Source: Aulostomus chinensis | Lineage: Eukaryota; Chordata; Actinopteri; Syngnathiformes; Aulostomidae | Direction of reading: 5' to 3' | Assembly: GCA_037954235.1 (NCBI GenBank) | Contig: JBBMOA010000015.1 | Coordinates: 1,871,001 to 1,935,000, forward strand | DNA: 64,000 bases | Shown here: piece after piece, positions 34,666 through 45,794 of the stretch | Layout of the letters: each line of letters starts with the position of its first letter | Numbering within the stretch: position 1 is the first letter of the stretch | Position numbers and translations under genes: made by a program | Notes under the pieces: model-generated | The model's database searches: none | What the model was told of the DNA's origin: nothing | What the model saw: the letters and a program-made list of their open reading frames with translations, nothing else

Positions 34666-36257
34666 AGAGTTCTGGGTGTGAATAGGACTCAAGCCCTTGT
34701 TTGGACTGGACCACCATCCCAGCATGGCCGCTAGCACCGACGTCCTCCCATTTTTACGGCAGTAACTGGTTCTTTAACCTTTGCGTCTTCTTACCGGGCA
34801 CTTTTTTTTGCGAGTGACCTCGCTGAGGTTGCCACCAAGCTGTAAATGAAAACAGCTTTGAGTTCCCGGGAAGCACTGAGGCCTCGCTGATGATCGCATG
34901 TTGTATTTGATATGAATAGGATGAAATGTTGCTGCCTGACTGACAAACTAAATCAGGCTAACAGTCTGTTTTTCTTTATAATCTAGTTTTTCTGGTTTCC
35001 TTTTCACAGTAACTCACTAACAAGACCTAACAAGATATATTCGTACACACAGGCAAACCTCTGATGACTAAATAACATTTACATAATGATGTTATACTGT
35101 CGTTTATTTCTACTCCGTTATATTTCAGACTGAAATATCCTGGCTTTTACGCTGCAGTCACTGAAAATAATGAATGACAATTAATGTTGACAGACAAACT
35201 CAAGTTTAGCAGTAAACTGAAGTCCTAAAGTGTGCAGGAAAACTCACTGCATGAGGTTCAATAATCTCAATCAAAAGTAGAACTGACGAGTCCCCTTCAG
35301 AAACACGCCGGGCAGCGTGCAGAATTAGAAGGCCTTCATTGGCCCTGCTGGTATTTGTTAAAAAAGACCAACTTGTTGCAGCTCCGACGTCTTCATCAGA
35401 GTCGTTGCTAAACAAGCGAAAAGTCGTTTTAAAAATGAAGTCTGTTGTTGTTTCATACACAGTCGCCCACAGATTGAATCCTCGTGTGTTACGTCGTGTC
35501 TTTAGTATATCAGTGAACAAATGTGCGTGTCAAGATTTCGTACAAAACACTAAATATTTGAGTCACCCTCAGCCAGCTGATCGTCTTCGTAAGAATCACG
35601 CAAACACGTCATCGGTGCCGTGGCCGCTCAGTTCCACGCCGATTGCAGCATCTCAGGTCTTCACCTGAAACTGACCACACAAACGGCGTTTGTCCGGCTG
35701 CCATTCTTCAGCCATTGAGGATGAGAGGAGTATTGATCCGGGGGATTCTTCTAAGCGCTCTAGTTTGTCCTGGGAGGGAGCAGCCAGAGGCCTGGAATGA
35801 AGAAGTAAACAGGCTGGTGGTAAATAAAAGACTCAGGTCAACATGGCCACTTCAGCCATTAACCTGAGGCAGGTCGGGCCATTGGGAGGTGGAGCGGTCC
35901 AACCTGTACCTGGGTAAATACAGGAAGCCTCAGGGGTCACAAAGCCTGAAAGGACGCACAGACCAACATCATCTTTGCCTGAAGATTTCACGACTGCTTT
36001 ATGGAAATTCATCAACATAAAAAGAGATTGGAGAAGCAGTTCAATTAAGTTTAAGTGGGTCTTGGCTTTGCTCGTGAGCACATGGTGAGCAAAAATACTT
36101 CCCAACCAAATCCAGCAAAGGTCGAAGGTGAGGGTTAGGGGTCAGAGAGGCGTGGCCTCAGTGGTGGAGACGCCCCCCAGGTTTACACAAGTGTAAAAAG
36201 AGTCCATTCAGTCTGGCTGCCGAGGCAGAGTTTCACAAAGGTCCACTGTGTGGGGCC

Positions 36258-36258
<1 letters not shown>

Positions 36259-36304
<46 letters not shown>
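36259..36304. repeat. (CA)n microsatellite
   Basis: CA tract of about 46 bases. Confidence 0.96.
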
Positions 36305-36306
<2 letters not shown>

Positions 36307-37056
36307 CCTCCATCCACATGCCAACACACAGACAATGGGGGGTTTCTGGTCAGCAGAGCCACATACATGTTAACCTGGACTGCTTTCCTCCATTAAAACT
36401 GAAACACAACCCAGGTTTGGTCCTCAGTTCAAACCTGAATGGAAACAAACAGGTTTTCCTCTTCCGTCGTGTTAAATTTAACACTTTGGCAAAATAATGA
36501 AAGATGTTTTACGATGAAGAAGGGAATGAAAAGTAGGACAAAACCAGTTTAGTGACATAAACCCTGGAGGAAGTCAAAAAAAGGATCTTAAGAATGGTTG
36601 ATGACAGCAGGAAAATCTGGCCAGCAGGCCAAACGAAGCTCAGGATGATTCTGGTTCTTTTGCATGAATGTTTTAGTCCAGAAATCACATGAAAACATAA
36701 AAAGTAACACTTTGATTTGAGCTAAAACGAACCTATAGAACTTCCCATTTGATTTGAGTTGGTTTATTTTGATTATTGATGATATGGCTGGATAAAGGAG
36801 ACGTGGACGATACCAGATGACGACCTGGAGAGTTTCTGGACGGCGTAGCAGTTGTTAGCCGTCAGTCTTCGTTAGCTTCAAGCTAAATACATGTGGCTGG
36901 TCCTGTCTGCCGTCATTAGTCTGAAGCACTTGAAGATAAAATAAAATAAAAGACATGTTGGGACTTGATGACATGAGTACATGAAAACAATCTTAATTTT
37001 GCAGGGCTGTGTTGGTATGGTTTAATATCAAAACTATAAAAATGTATTATTACAGT

Positions 37057-37234
37057 CCATTCATCCATTTTCTATATTCGGTAAGGGTCGTGGGGTGGAG
37101 CCTATCTCAGCTAGCATTGGGTGAGAGGCGGGCTCACAGGGCCATCAGGAGCAATTCAGGGTTCGGTGTCTTGCTCAAGGACACTTGGACACGGTCACCG
37201 GGGTGAGTGAGGATCGAACCAGCGACCCTTCAGT
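37057..37234 (-). mobile_element. SINE-like element D, sharing only the tail module with copies A-C
   Basis: On the minus strand it has a B-box-like GGTTCGATCC, a body containing GTCCTTGAGCAAGACACCGA, and a 3' module (CGCCTCTCACCC, GATAGGCTCCACCCCACGAC) shared with copies A-C. It ends ATGGATGAATGG. A 7-base repeat TTACAGT flanks it (37050-37056, 37235-37241), a possible target duplication. Confidence 0.65.
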
Positions 37235-37830
37235 TTACAGTAGTGAAGTATTTGTACTTTGTACCTCTGCTACTCATAAATGGAAATGCTGCAGGGACAC
37301 AAAGGACACACCACCAACTGTAGATAACGGAGCTCTGCATCAATCAGCCCCCCCAGCTCACAGTCCCATCTCCAGCCCACCTTCCTCCAGGCAGCCTCTC
37401 TCTGCCTCATGGTATCATCGCAAGTGCAGTGATGATCTGGTTTTTATAATTTAGCCCTCATCTTCCTTCCTCTCGGTAAAATGGTGGATTATAACCAGAT
37501 TAAGGGAGTGCCTTTTTCTTTATCCCTGGGTAAGCCTGCGCAGCATGCAGCTCAAAGGTAATGAAGCACTCCGTGATCCCTGCCCGGATGAATCTAAAGA
37601 TTCCCCGAGCACTACTGTACTTTAAGGGAAATGAGATTTCCCTGAAAGGCCCCATCAAACCTGCACTTCCCATTTTAGAGCAGCTGGGAGAACATGGACC
37701 TGTTGCCTCCTAAAAGACAAAAATAAGACACAAACTTCTGACAGGAAAAGATGTCAAAAGGCCAAGGAACCTGCGGCGCGCGTCCTGTCGCTGAGGGAGC
37801 GTCCGCTCAGCCCTGCCTGACGCCAACCTG

Positions 37831-38010
37831 CCAAAATGTGCTTTACTTTGACAGTGATTAGACTCGATTTAATGGAGCTTTAATGATTTCACTGAGGGAA
37901 AGTGGGTCAATGCAGCAGTGGCAAATAGAGCATATGAAGAATATGACAATATATTATTCACAGCGGTCCTGTATCAGCCTTTGGAATTTAATGTACACAG
38001 TGGAGGGCAG
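37831..38010. promoter_or_regulatory. Candidate conserved non-coding element
   Basis: A non-repetitive block holding TTGACAG (MEIS/TGIF-like), GATTAG, TTTAATGG and TTTAATGATTT (homeodomain-like), about 3.2 kb upstream of the zbtb16 promoter. Its conservation has not been tested. Confidence 0.25.
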
Positions 38011-39078
38011 CCGCGTCCCTAGAAACGACATCAGTGAGGTCAGAAAGCAGATCTGTCAGGAGCGCCGTGCTGCGACGACATTCAACATTCGGGAAGTTGC
38101 TGAAATGATTTCATGTAATAAGTGAAAACTTTTTCCTTCCATCAAAAGACACTTCAGCTTCATTGCAGCCGAGCAAAAAAATCCTCCTGGCACCCGGGTT
38201 TCCTCTGCGTTCAGTCACAGGTCACATGACCCTGCAGGAGGGGAGACGGACGTTTATCAGCTATCGCTTCGTTTCCAATCTCAAACACAGGTGGGACGGG
38301 CGGTTGAAGCTCCGCCATCCAAAAACATACACGGAGGAACGTCGCCACCACGTTTTGTCCCATCAGCCACAAACTCATCTGTTGGCGTTCCAAGTAACGT
38401 GTCTTTGAAATCCTGGTTCAGTTCCCAGCGTTGCCGCCATCTTAGTTCGGCGTCCGTACGGACACATTTAGCCGCACGGAGCTGGATGAGGGTTTGTGTC
38501 CTGGCTGCTGCACTAGCGCCTCCTCTGGCTGGTCAGGGCGCCTTTGGGAAGAACAGGAAGACAGCAAGAAACTGTGAAAATGTAGGACGAAAAAATGGAA
38601 AGTGAAGAGTCTCTGTGTCTCTGAAGTTGGAAAAATGTGCTTAACTTCAGGGGCTTTTCCCTCACAAGCAGCGAGGTGTCCCCAGAGGGACTCCAGGGGT
38701 CCTGCTGCACATCTGTGCTGGGAGACGATCACGTGGCACAAGTGTTGGATCCGGCCCCGGCGGAACGATGGTGTATTAAGATGAAGAGAACCACGAGAGG
38801 CTGTTGTAAAACATGGGAACGTCAGCTTTAATCTGGCTGAACGTCGTCCACCAACAACGCCTGCTTGTTTCTCTCAATTTAAAACTTGAACTCAAACTTT
38901 TTAAACTTCCTTCCTGTCTTGACCAATGGCTGCAGCCGCTGCTTTCATAGTAAAAACACACTCAAGTGAAATAAACTTGAGTGATGCTGGAGCTCTAATG
39001 ATGTTCGTTAGCTAGAGGCTCTCCTTCACCCACCATCACTCCATATTTGACTTCTCTTGCTCCTAAGTGCTCCCTCTT

Positions 39079-39099
39079 AGCCCCCCCCCCCCCCCCCCA
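39079..39099. repeat. Poly-C run
   Basis: A run of about 20 C. Confidence 0.9.
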
Positions 39100-39714
39100 A
39101 AGTCACAGCTACACACACTGGCCGACATTCATGCAACCAAAAGAAGAAAAAGAAGACAAACGAAACAGTTTGTCTGTTTGATTTTAGTGCGGCTGACGCA
39201 GGGGGACACGACCTCGTTGGCTGTTACGGGTTTTGTTATCCAGACAAACAATGCAACTTTTACATCCTCCAGCAGGTCAAACTCTTTGCGTGATGAAGAG
39301 TTCAACGTTCAATGCCAAACAAGAACTTGTGACCTGCAGCGATGAGCGCGGCCTACGCCGCTCTCGCGTCAACACCCCCCTGATGAGGGCTGATAACCTG
39401 ATAGCAGCGGGAACGACGGGTCAGAGCTAGGGAGTCTGCAAATGATCACTCAGTATCCCCCATCAATCACTCCCTGACGACGCAGCGACAGCGTCTCGAG
39501 GCCGGGCCCCGAGTCCATCGCGTCTTCAGGGTGTTCTGAGCGCTGACCGGGCGGCGCTGGATGGTCAAGGCCTCAGTAGGGCTTTGAAAGAAAATTCCTT
39601 CTTGAAGAGCAGAGAGCTGCAGCCGGAAGAAGGCTGGAAGACGCGACGAGCGTCGCCACTCAGTGGACAGGCTTCGTGACCTCGTGGGTTTGAAGCATGG
39701 CGAGACCTTCGGCT

Positions 39715-39724
<10 letters not shown>

Positions 39725-39762
<38 letters not shown>
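39725..39762. repeat. (GA)n microsatellite
   Basis: GA tract of 38 bases. Confidence 0.95.
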
Positions 39763-39765
<3 letters not shown>

Positions 39766-40330
39766 CTCCTTCCCGCCATGTTTGACTGTTCACACAGAAA
39801 CTATCTGGCTGATTTTCATGAAACCTCGTGGAAGGGTGAAGAAAGGAGCAGGAGGAAGTCATCGTATTTTAGGCCGGATGCGTCATAGCGCCACCAAGTG
39901 GCAACAGGAAAAGTTACATTCTTTCTCCAGTGTGATGTGGAAACACCTCAGTGAGACTGTCAAACCTGTGAGCTTTGGTTAAACATCGGTTACCGTGGCG
40001 AAGCAGCCATGTTGGGTATTTGACCATAGAGCAGGAAGGTGTAGCAACTTGACGCCGCGTGGTCGGACCTGGACGCAGCTCTTGTGTGTGGGCGGAGTCC
40101 CGGTGCGAAGACGAGCTGAACTCAACTCCCGGGACACGAGGTCGATCCGGCAGGTGGAGACGGAAGTAAAGAGCCAAAAAAGGTGGAGAATCACAGGCTC
40201 AGGCGGGTGAAAGTCTCTCATCCGTTTGGTGGAAGTCTTCCTCCAAGCATCGATGGCGGTTGTAGGATGTTGAGGGAAAAACGCTGCTGTTTGCTCCGAT
40301 TGAGCTTCAATGAGCAGGCAGTAAAACCTT

Positions 40331-40716
40331 GAACATTTCATCTACTATCGGTCAGCTTTGTGGTGAAGGAAACCCTGAACCGTTGTGAACGTCTTCCCTA
40401 CGCAACATTTTTATTCTGCAAGTCAACAGCAAATTCCGGCCCGTCTGATTCTTATTTTTAATGCTCTCGCTCTTTTATCCATTTATCTTCTTCTGAACCA
40501 TCAGTGGCCAAAAAAATGCTGCTATATTTGCTCTTATTTAATTTAAAAAAGTAAAAATTTTGAACATTTCATCAGCTATCGGTCAAATAAAAAAAAAGAT
40601 ATTGAAAGAAACCTTGAACTGCGGTCATCAAATGTCTTCCATAAAGAAAATTTTTACACTGCAACTTAGGAGTCCTCAGCAAATTCTGGGCTGTCTGATT
40701 ATTGTTCTTTTCTTTG
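40331..40716. repeat. Diverged direct duplication, 231-bp period
   Basis: GAACATTTCATCTACTATCG at 40331 recurs as GAACATTTCATCAGCTATCG at 40562. Both are followed in order by GAACCGTTGTGA/GAACTGCGGTCA, GTCTTCC, CAGCAAATTC and CTGTCTGATT-type blocks. The copies differ by substitutions and small indels. Confidence 0.75.
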
Positions 40717-41102
40717 AAAGAGCGGTCACGTCACCCTTGTCCCGGTTATATCGACCCGGGTTCTGTGCTGGAATCCACGTTTTCTCTCTTTAGATTTGTA
40801 TATTTCTTCATATTCTTGGTGTTTTATTCTTGATCATTTGCCGGCCTCAGTTACTTTTCCTCCACTTGATTTCGCCTGCAGGACATCCCCCCTCCACCCC
40901 TGGATGGCGCGTGAGAACAACCGTAGGGTGCGTGAGCAACAGCTGGAGGGAGGGAGCGTCGCTGCCTTTCACTCTCCTACTGTAATCCAGCCATTTGACA
41001 TGAGACAGCCCCCTAGGTGTCTCACTTTCTCAGGGTTTTGCTCGGGCTGGAGCGCTGCGCCGGCCGCCCGCCCGCCTGCTGCTGGTCTGGTTGACTGGCT
41101 GC

Positions 41103-41110
41103 TGACGTCA
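41103..41110. promoter_or_regulatory. Palindromic cAMP response element (CRE)
   Basis: A full TGACGTCA palindrome sits about 140 bases upstream of the predicted exon 1 donor, the expected position for a CREB/ATF site in a CpG-island promoter. Confidence 0.55.
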
Positions 41111-41245
41111 CCGCCGTGTTGATTTGCTAAGGCGAGACAAGAAAGGGAGTTAGTGCGTGTTGAGAGAGCGGGTACTGCGAACTGCCTTACTATGCTCTAG
41201 CCCCGATGCCCCCTGCTCCAGACGGGATCTAACCGTGCAACTTAG
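41111..41245 (+). other. zbtb16: Probable non-coding exon 1 of zbtb16 (5' UTR)
   Basis: Transcribed strand inferred from a strong donor GTGAGT at 41246 inside the CpG island, 3.2 kb before the coding exon. Human ZBTB16 also begins with a non-coding exon. The start is arbitrary (just after the CRE). If the exon is right, it holds two tiny upstream ORFs: ATG CTC TAG at 41192-41200, and an 8-codon one at 41206-41232. Confidence 0.5.
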
Positions 41246-41260
41246 GTGAGTACCGAGCTG

Positions 41261-41285
41261 CCGCCGCCGCCGCCGCCGCCGCCGC
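41261..41285. repeat. (CCG)n tract
   Basis: Eight CCG units just inside intron 1, in the CpG island. Confidence 0.93.
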
Positions 41286-42079
41286 TGCTTCCCCCGGCGA
41301 CAAGTGCCAGACGCGCGGCTCCGCACGCCTCCGCTCCTCCGTCTACTTTCATTCACCATGTGGATGTTTGGATGCGTTCGCCTCGCTTGTCCTCGTTCAA
41401 CCTCACGCTTGAAGTTGACGACGCGCAAAGTTGCGCACCGGGAGTGTTGCACGGCCGCGCGTGAGCTGCTGCAAGTGTTGACCCGGTTGAGCTGCAAGGT
41501 GTTTTTTTTTAAGTTTTGCATATACGGTGGAGATGTAAAGGTTGACGTAACCCCCACCTCCTCCTCCTCCTCCCTCCTCCTCCTCCTCACCCCTCTCCAC
41601 CTTCTCCCCAGCAGAGGACACGGAGTTGCGGCCAGACAAACGTATGACGCCGCCGCGGCTCCATGTGGCTCTCCGGGAGAGAAAATTTGATGTGATATTA
41701 TGCTGTTGGTGTCTGACAGCTCCAGACGCCGTGATGACATCACGACCAGCGCCGGGGTCTCTACTCTCAGCACTCGCGCGCCGCGACATTGATTGACAGT
41801 TGATCGGTTCCCAATAATCTGCTGGCGCGGTGGTGATGGGGGGGAAAGGGGGGGGGGACCAGCAACAGATGCGGGGGGGGGGGGGATTGATTTGTTATCG
41901 AGGCTGTCTGCTCTTACCCCTTTGCTCTCACCCCTCTCTCACGCCTCCTCGCGCTGGCACCTCCACAACCCAAAAAAACCACAAAAAAAAAAACAGCCAG
42001 CGTTTCATCAAAAGTCCACCTGCGATCCGGGTCTAGTGGACTTTCAGCTCGCGCGTTTGTCCTCCTAGGAGATGCTGCA

Positions 42080-42081
<2 letters not shown>

Positions 42082-42125
<44 letters not shown>
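42082..42125. repeat. (TG)n microsatellite
   Basis: Twenty-two TG units (44 bases) in intron 1. Confidence 0.96.
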
Positions 42126-42126
<1 letters not shown>

Positions 42127-42205
42127 CTTGCTGCCGCTCGCGCTACGGCAGTCAACTCGTGATCGGGATTGATTATGAAGTCGGTCCCCGTGAGCTTATT
42201 GTCCT

Positions 42206-42225
42206 GGGGGGGGGGGGGGGGGGGG
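42206..42225 (+). repeat. Poly-G run (20 G)
   Basis: Twenty consecutive G on the transcribed-sense strand of intron 1. It can form a quadruplex. Confidence 0.92.
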
Positions 42226-44471
42226 TGTCTTCTGCCGTCATGTACTTCATGTTTTTGCGTAATGGGTGCGTGATTCAAACCGGTCTGGACCCGCACGGCG
42301 CTGCTTTTATTAATAACTAGTTGTTCCGGAGCCGCCTGGTCCGTCGCTCGGTTGTTCTGGAACCTCCGAGCGCAACAAGCTGCGGTCATTCAGGGGGCCA
42401 TAAATCGCAGCTATTGGCGCACCTGTACTAAAGATAATGTCGGGTTTCTGCGTGACCTCTGCTCGCCGCTGAGGAGCTGCGGTTTCATCCTCCCCGCATC
42501 GATGATCTGATTTATTTTACCTGAACAAAAGCAGCCTCCACCAGCGGCGGCGGCGCCGGAGGCTGCCGGTGCTTCCTCTTTATTTGTTTTGTTTTTGTCT
42601 TTGAGCGAGCAGACAGGAAGGAAAGCAGAGGTGCACGCAAACTTCTCCTTTTATTCTTAATTTTTATGAATTTGTAAATCCGTGATTTCTGGATGAGATC
42701 GAGAAGGCCAGTCGTTTTATCAACGAGCTGAATTATGCAGCCAGAGCCCAGCTGATGGAGGGCTTTCAGGGCCCGAGCTGAAAGTGATGTAGGAGGAAGA
42801 AAATTCTGATATATTTGCCGAAAAAAATCGATTTCTTTTTGTTTGCGTTGATCCATCCTATGATATTAAATCCGTGATAAAGGAGACAGAACAATTTACA
42901 ATTCAGCAATAAATTTAGTCGTCCAAAAAGATGCATCACTTCACATCTCAGAACCAGAACTTGTACCAGTAGCAGGGAGAGAAAAATAACAAACCTACCA
43001 TTCTTTTTTAATCCTGTGACAGGCGTGTAAATATCTTTGTCATAACGTCATGTATGTAAATGATGCAGGATATTTTACAGTCTAAAAAAAACAACAACTT
43101 TATTGTCCAGAAAGATGTGGGAGCACAGAAATAATAAACCTGGATGTTTGTGAATCCCACCCAACGCCTTTTCCCGAATTATGTTATTTAAAAAAAAAAG
43201 AAAAAAGTTGGCACAGATCAAGAAACTCATGTCCGTATCACTGGAACGGCAGTCAGGCTCTAATCCAGCAGTTTGAGATTTCACTAAAATTTGGAGGATT
43301 ATAATTGTAAAATGCATCAAGTGTCTTTTTTATGAATTATGGTTTTTCAACAAAAAAAAACCAAGGGGGGACCTGGTGCCCTGGGACGTGGATGAAAGGC
43401 CGGCGAGGTGTTTGAGCTCCAGGGAGCTGAAATAGTTGGTTTTCTAGAAGGTTTTGGAAAATATATCAGAGTGAGATGAAGTAATTTAGCTGGGGAGAAA
43501 AGTATGTTATAAATAACCCGAGGTATTAAATAGATTTAATAGAGAGAAAATGGCGTCAATTTGCACATCCTGCATGTGGGTCAGTGCTCTTGTTGATTCA
43601 TGTAAATTAGTGGCAAAACTGTTTGTTCAGTTTTAAGTGCAGCAATCTACTTTTCCCTTCGTCAGAAACTTAATTATATCGAATCATTCTCTTTATTGTT
43701 TTTTGACTATTTCAACATTTGATTGGAGGGTCGAGTAGCAAAGCCGTGGCGGAGCAACATGTTGCCTTGCTGACTTCATCCGCTGACGGTCGTTGGTGTG
43801 GTATTTCCATGATTCTTGATCAGACACGGCGAGCAGCGTGTTTGTTGCCGCAGCATTGTGTGCTTTTGCTTTCCTTCTTCCACCCATTTCTGGCCACTGC
43901 TCTCTGCTCCGTCTGTGATGGGAATACTGAATACGACGCTATTTAATTTCAGAAAGGCTGCTGACAGTCTTTGTGAGCCAAAGCGGCGGTGGGGGAAAAA
44001 AATATAATAAAAAAGAAGAAGAAGAAGTCACCTCAATTCACACTTGTTTAAATGGTGTACGTCCCCGTCAGATAAGCAAATGAAGACATGGTTTTTAACA
44101 TAGCGTGCATGGGACTGATTGGTATGCAGGGTGAGCCTGTCGGACGGCTCGCAAATCGTCTCCCCTCAGAAATCTACAGTCAATACTCAGCACTGATCTG
44201 AGGAACAATGCCACAGCTCTGAGAGAGTGATATCCCTGCAGGATATTTGCAATTTGAAACTCCAGTGACTTCACACTTACAAAATCACTGATGGTGTACT
44301 TAAAGTACATGAACTGACATTTTAATTTTCAGACTTAATGGGTATTTTTTTTTTGTGAAAATTGCCATCAGGAGGCTTTTCTAGTACATTTCACAGATTT
44401 TTTTTTTTTTTTAAAGAATTGCATTTGAATTTTACTGCTGCAATATTTACTGATGTTCTTCTTTCCTCCAG

Positions 44472-44559
44472 GTTTCATCTTGTTTACAAAGACCGCTAAA
44501 AACACTGCTGAGGGGGAAGGCTAGCCTCATGAGTCGGCCTCGTGGAGTTCATCAACATA
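44472..44559 (+). other. zbtb16: 5' UTR part of zbtb16 exon 2
   Basis: It starts after the acceptor CTTTCCTCCAG (AG at 44470-44471) and runs 88 bases to the start codon. It contains the overlapping upstream ORF. Confidence 0.7.
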
Positions 44560-44573
44560 ATGGATTTAACTAA
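44529..44573 (+). promoter_or_regulatory. zbtb16: Upstream ORF overlapping the zbtb16 start codon
   Basis: An ATG at 44529 in the 5' UTR opens a 14-codon frame ending TAA at 44571-44573. It is out of frame with zbtb16 and runs 14 bases past the main start at 44560. Its start context is weak (C at -3, A at +4), while the main ATG has A at -3 and G at +4, so leaky scanning is likely. Confidence 0.6.
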
Positions 44574-45794
44574 AATGGATATGATCCAGCTCCAGAACCC
44601 CAACCATCCCACCGCCCTCCTACAGAAGGCCAATCAGATGCGTCTGGCTGGGACTCTGTGTGACGTGGTCATCATGGTCGACAGCCAGGAGTTCCACGCT
44701 CACCGGACTGTGCTCGCCTGCACCAGCAAAATGTTCGAGATCCTCTTCCACCGCAGCAGCCAGCATTACACCCTGGACTTTCTCTCACCAAAGACATTTC
44801 AGCAGATTTTGGAGTATGCTTACACTGCCACGCTCCAGGCCAAGGTGGAGGACTTGGACGACCTGCTGTACGCAGCAGAGATCCTGGAGATCGAGTATTT
44901 AGAGGAGCAATGCCTCAAGATCCTGGAAACCATCCAGTCGTCAGACGAGAACGACGTGGAGGTCAACGTCAATGACGGGAGCACAGAGGAGGAGGACGAG
45001 CGCAAAGGCCACAATGGAGCCAAGAACTCCAAAAAGCATTCCATGGAGGGTCTCTATCTGTCAGGTACCGACCACCTGTCCGCCGTTGCTGGCATGGTGA
45101 ACCAGAGTCCCTCAGTCTCCACCTCCTTCAGCGTCTCCAACCTGAGTCCCACCAAGGCTGCCGTGGACAGCCTGATGAGTATTGGACAGTCCCTGCTACA
45201 GCAGGGATTCAGGGGTGAGCAACTTGTCCATGGCAACTCCCACCACCTCACTGAGATCAAGACTGAAATGATGCAAGTGGACATGGGTGGCAACGGCCAC
45301 GAAAGCCCTCAGAACATGGAGTCCAGCGGCTCCAGCAACGGTGAGCGAAGTGGGGAGGACAGGAACCGAGACGGTCCGGGTACACCAACCCGGAGCAGTG
45401 TAATCACCAGTGCCCGTGAGCTGCATTACGTCCGTGATGAAGGAATGGGCGACCCTCAAGCCGAAGTCACCCAGATGGGTCTGGAAGCAATGGCTGGAAT
45501 GACGGAGAAACACCTAGCGTCGCTGTACTCTCTACCAGTTAATCATAAATCAGACGCCATCATGTCCATGCCGGCATCCATGGCATCTGCGCTCCCCATG
45601 TCTCCAGCCCTGGCTATGTCTGTGGACTTCAGTGCCTATGGGGGACTCCTGCCTCAGAGTTTCATCCAGAGAGAGTTCTTCAGCAAGCTGGGGGAGCTGG
45701 CGGTGGGGATGAAGCCAGACGGCAGGAACCAGCATGAGCGGTGCAATGTTTGCAGTGCAGAACTACCAGATAACGAAGCTGTAGAGCAGCACAG
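44560..45794 (+). CDS. zbtb16: zbtb16 (PLZF) first coding exon: BTB/POZ and repression domains
   Basis: This is the N-terminal 411 codons of the transcriptional repressor PLZF, plus two bases (AG) of an Arg codon before the donor GTAAGG at 45795. The start is ATG 44560 (MDLTKMDMIQ); an in-frame TGA at 44530-44532 rules out anything longer. Residues about 10-125 form the BTB/POZ domain, which dimerises and binds co-repressors. Asp35 and Arg49, the charged-pocket residues needed in human PLZF, are both present. An acidic, low-complexity region follows, then QSPSVSTSF, SPTKAAVDSLM and the SUMO-type motif IKTEMMQVD with Lys234 (Lys242 in human). The exon ends inside zinc finger 1 (CNVC...LPDNEAVEQHR), the same junction as in human. 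The remaining fingers lie outside the window. The paralogue (a or b) is undecided. Confidence 0.97.

Larger units (their letters stand above)
19421..41040. other. Intergenic region between ncam1 and zbtb16
   Basis: About 21.6 kb without a supportable protein-coding gene or RNA gene. It holds SINE copies (23768-24123, 26375-26746, 29593-29967), a tail-sharing element (37057-37234), an L2-like LINE relic (27455-27640), two short inverted-repeat elements (19647-19815, 34551-34665), CA/TG and GA microsatellites, CTCF-like motifs (23240, 31918) and a 231-bp-spaced duplication (40331-40716). The genes that separate NCAM1 and ZBTB16 in human were not recognised here. Confidence 0.75.
41040..42480. 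promoter_or_regulatory. zbtb16: CpG island and promoter region of zbtb16
   Basis: CpG-dense sequence, in contrast to the surrounding CpG-poor DNA, covers the probable first exon and the start of intron 1. It includes a palindromic CRE (TGACGTCA, 41103-41110), GCCGGCCGCCC blocks and a CCG tract. No TATA box is evident. The boundaries are judged by eye. Confidence 0.6.
41246..44471 (+). other. zbtb16: zbtb16 intron 1
   Basis: It starts GTGAGT and ends with an AG at 44470-44471. It contains a CCG tract (41261-41285), a CTC tract (41557-41589), G runs near 41838-41885, a (TG)n tract (42082-42125), a G20 run (42206-42225) and AT-rich sequence from 42500 on. The minus-strand frame of 207 codons at 41150-41773 is due to high GC. 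A non-repetitive block at 44140-44335 may be regulatory. Confidence 0.55.

Noticed and set aside
41150..41773. Minus-strand open frame of 207 codons
   Set aside because: It lies in the zbtb16 CpG island where stop codons are rare, is Arg-rich and low in complexity, and overlaps other frames on both strands.
44542..44559. Longer zbtb16 start six codons upstream
   Set aside because: That position is GTG, not ATG, and an in-frame TGA lies just before it. The ATG at 44560 matches the human start.
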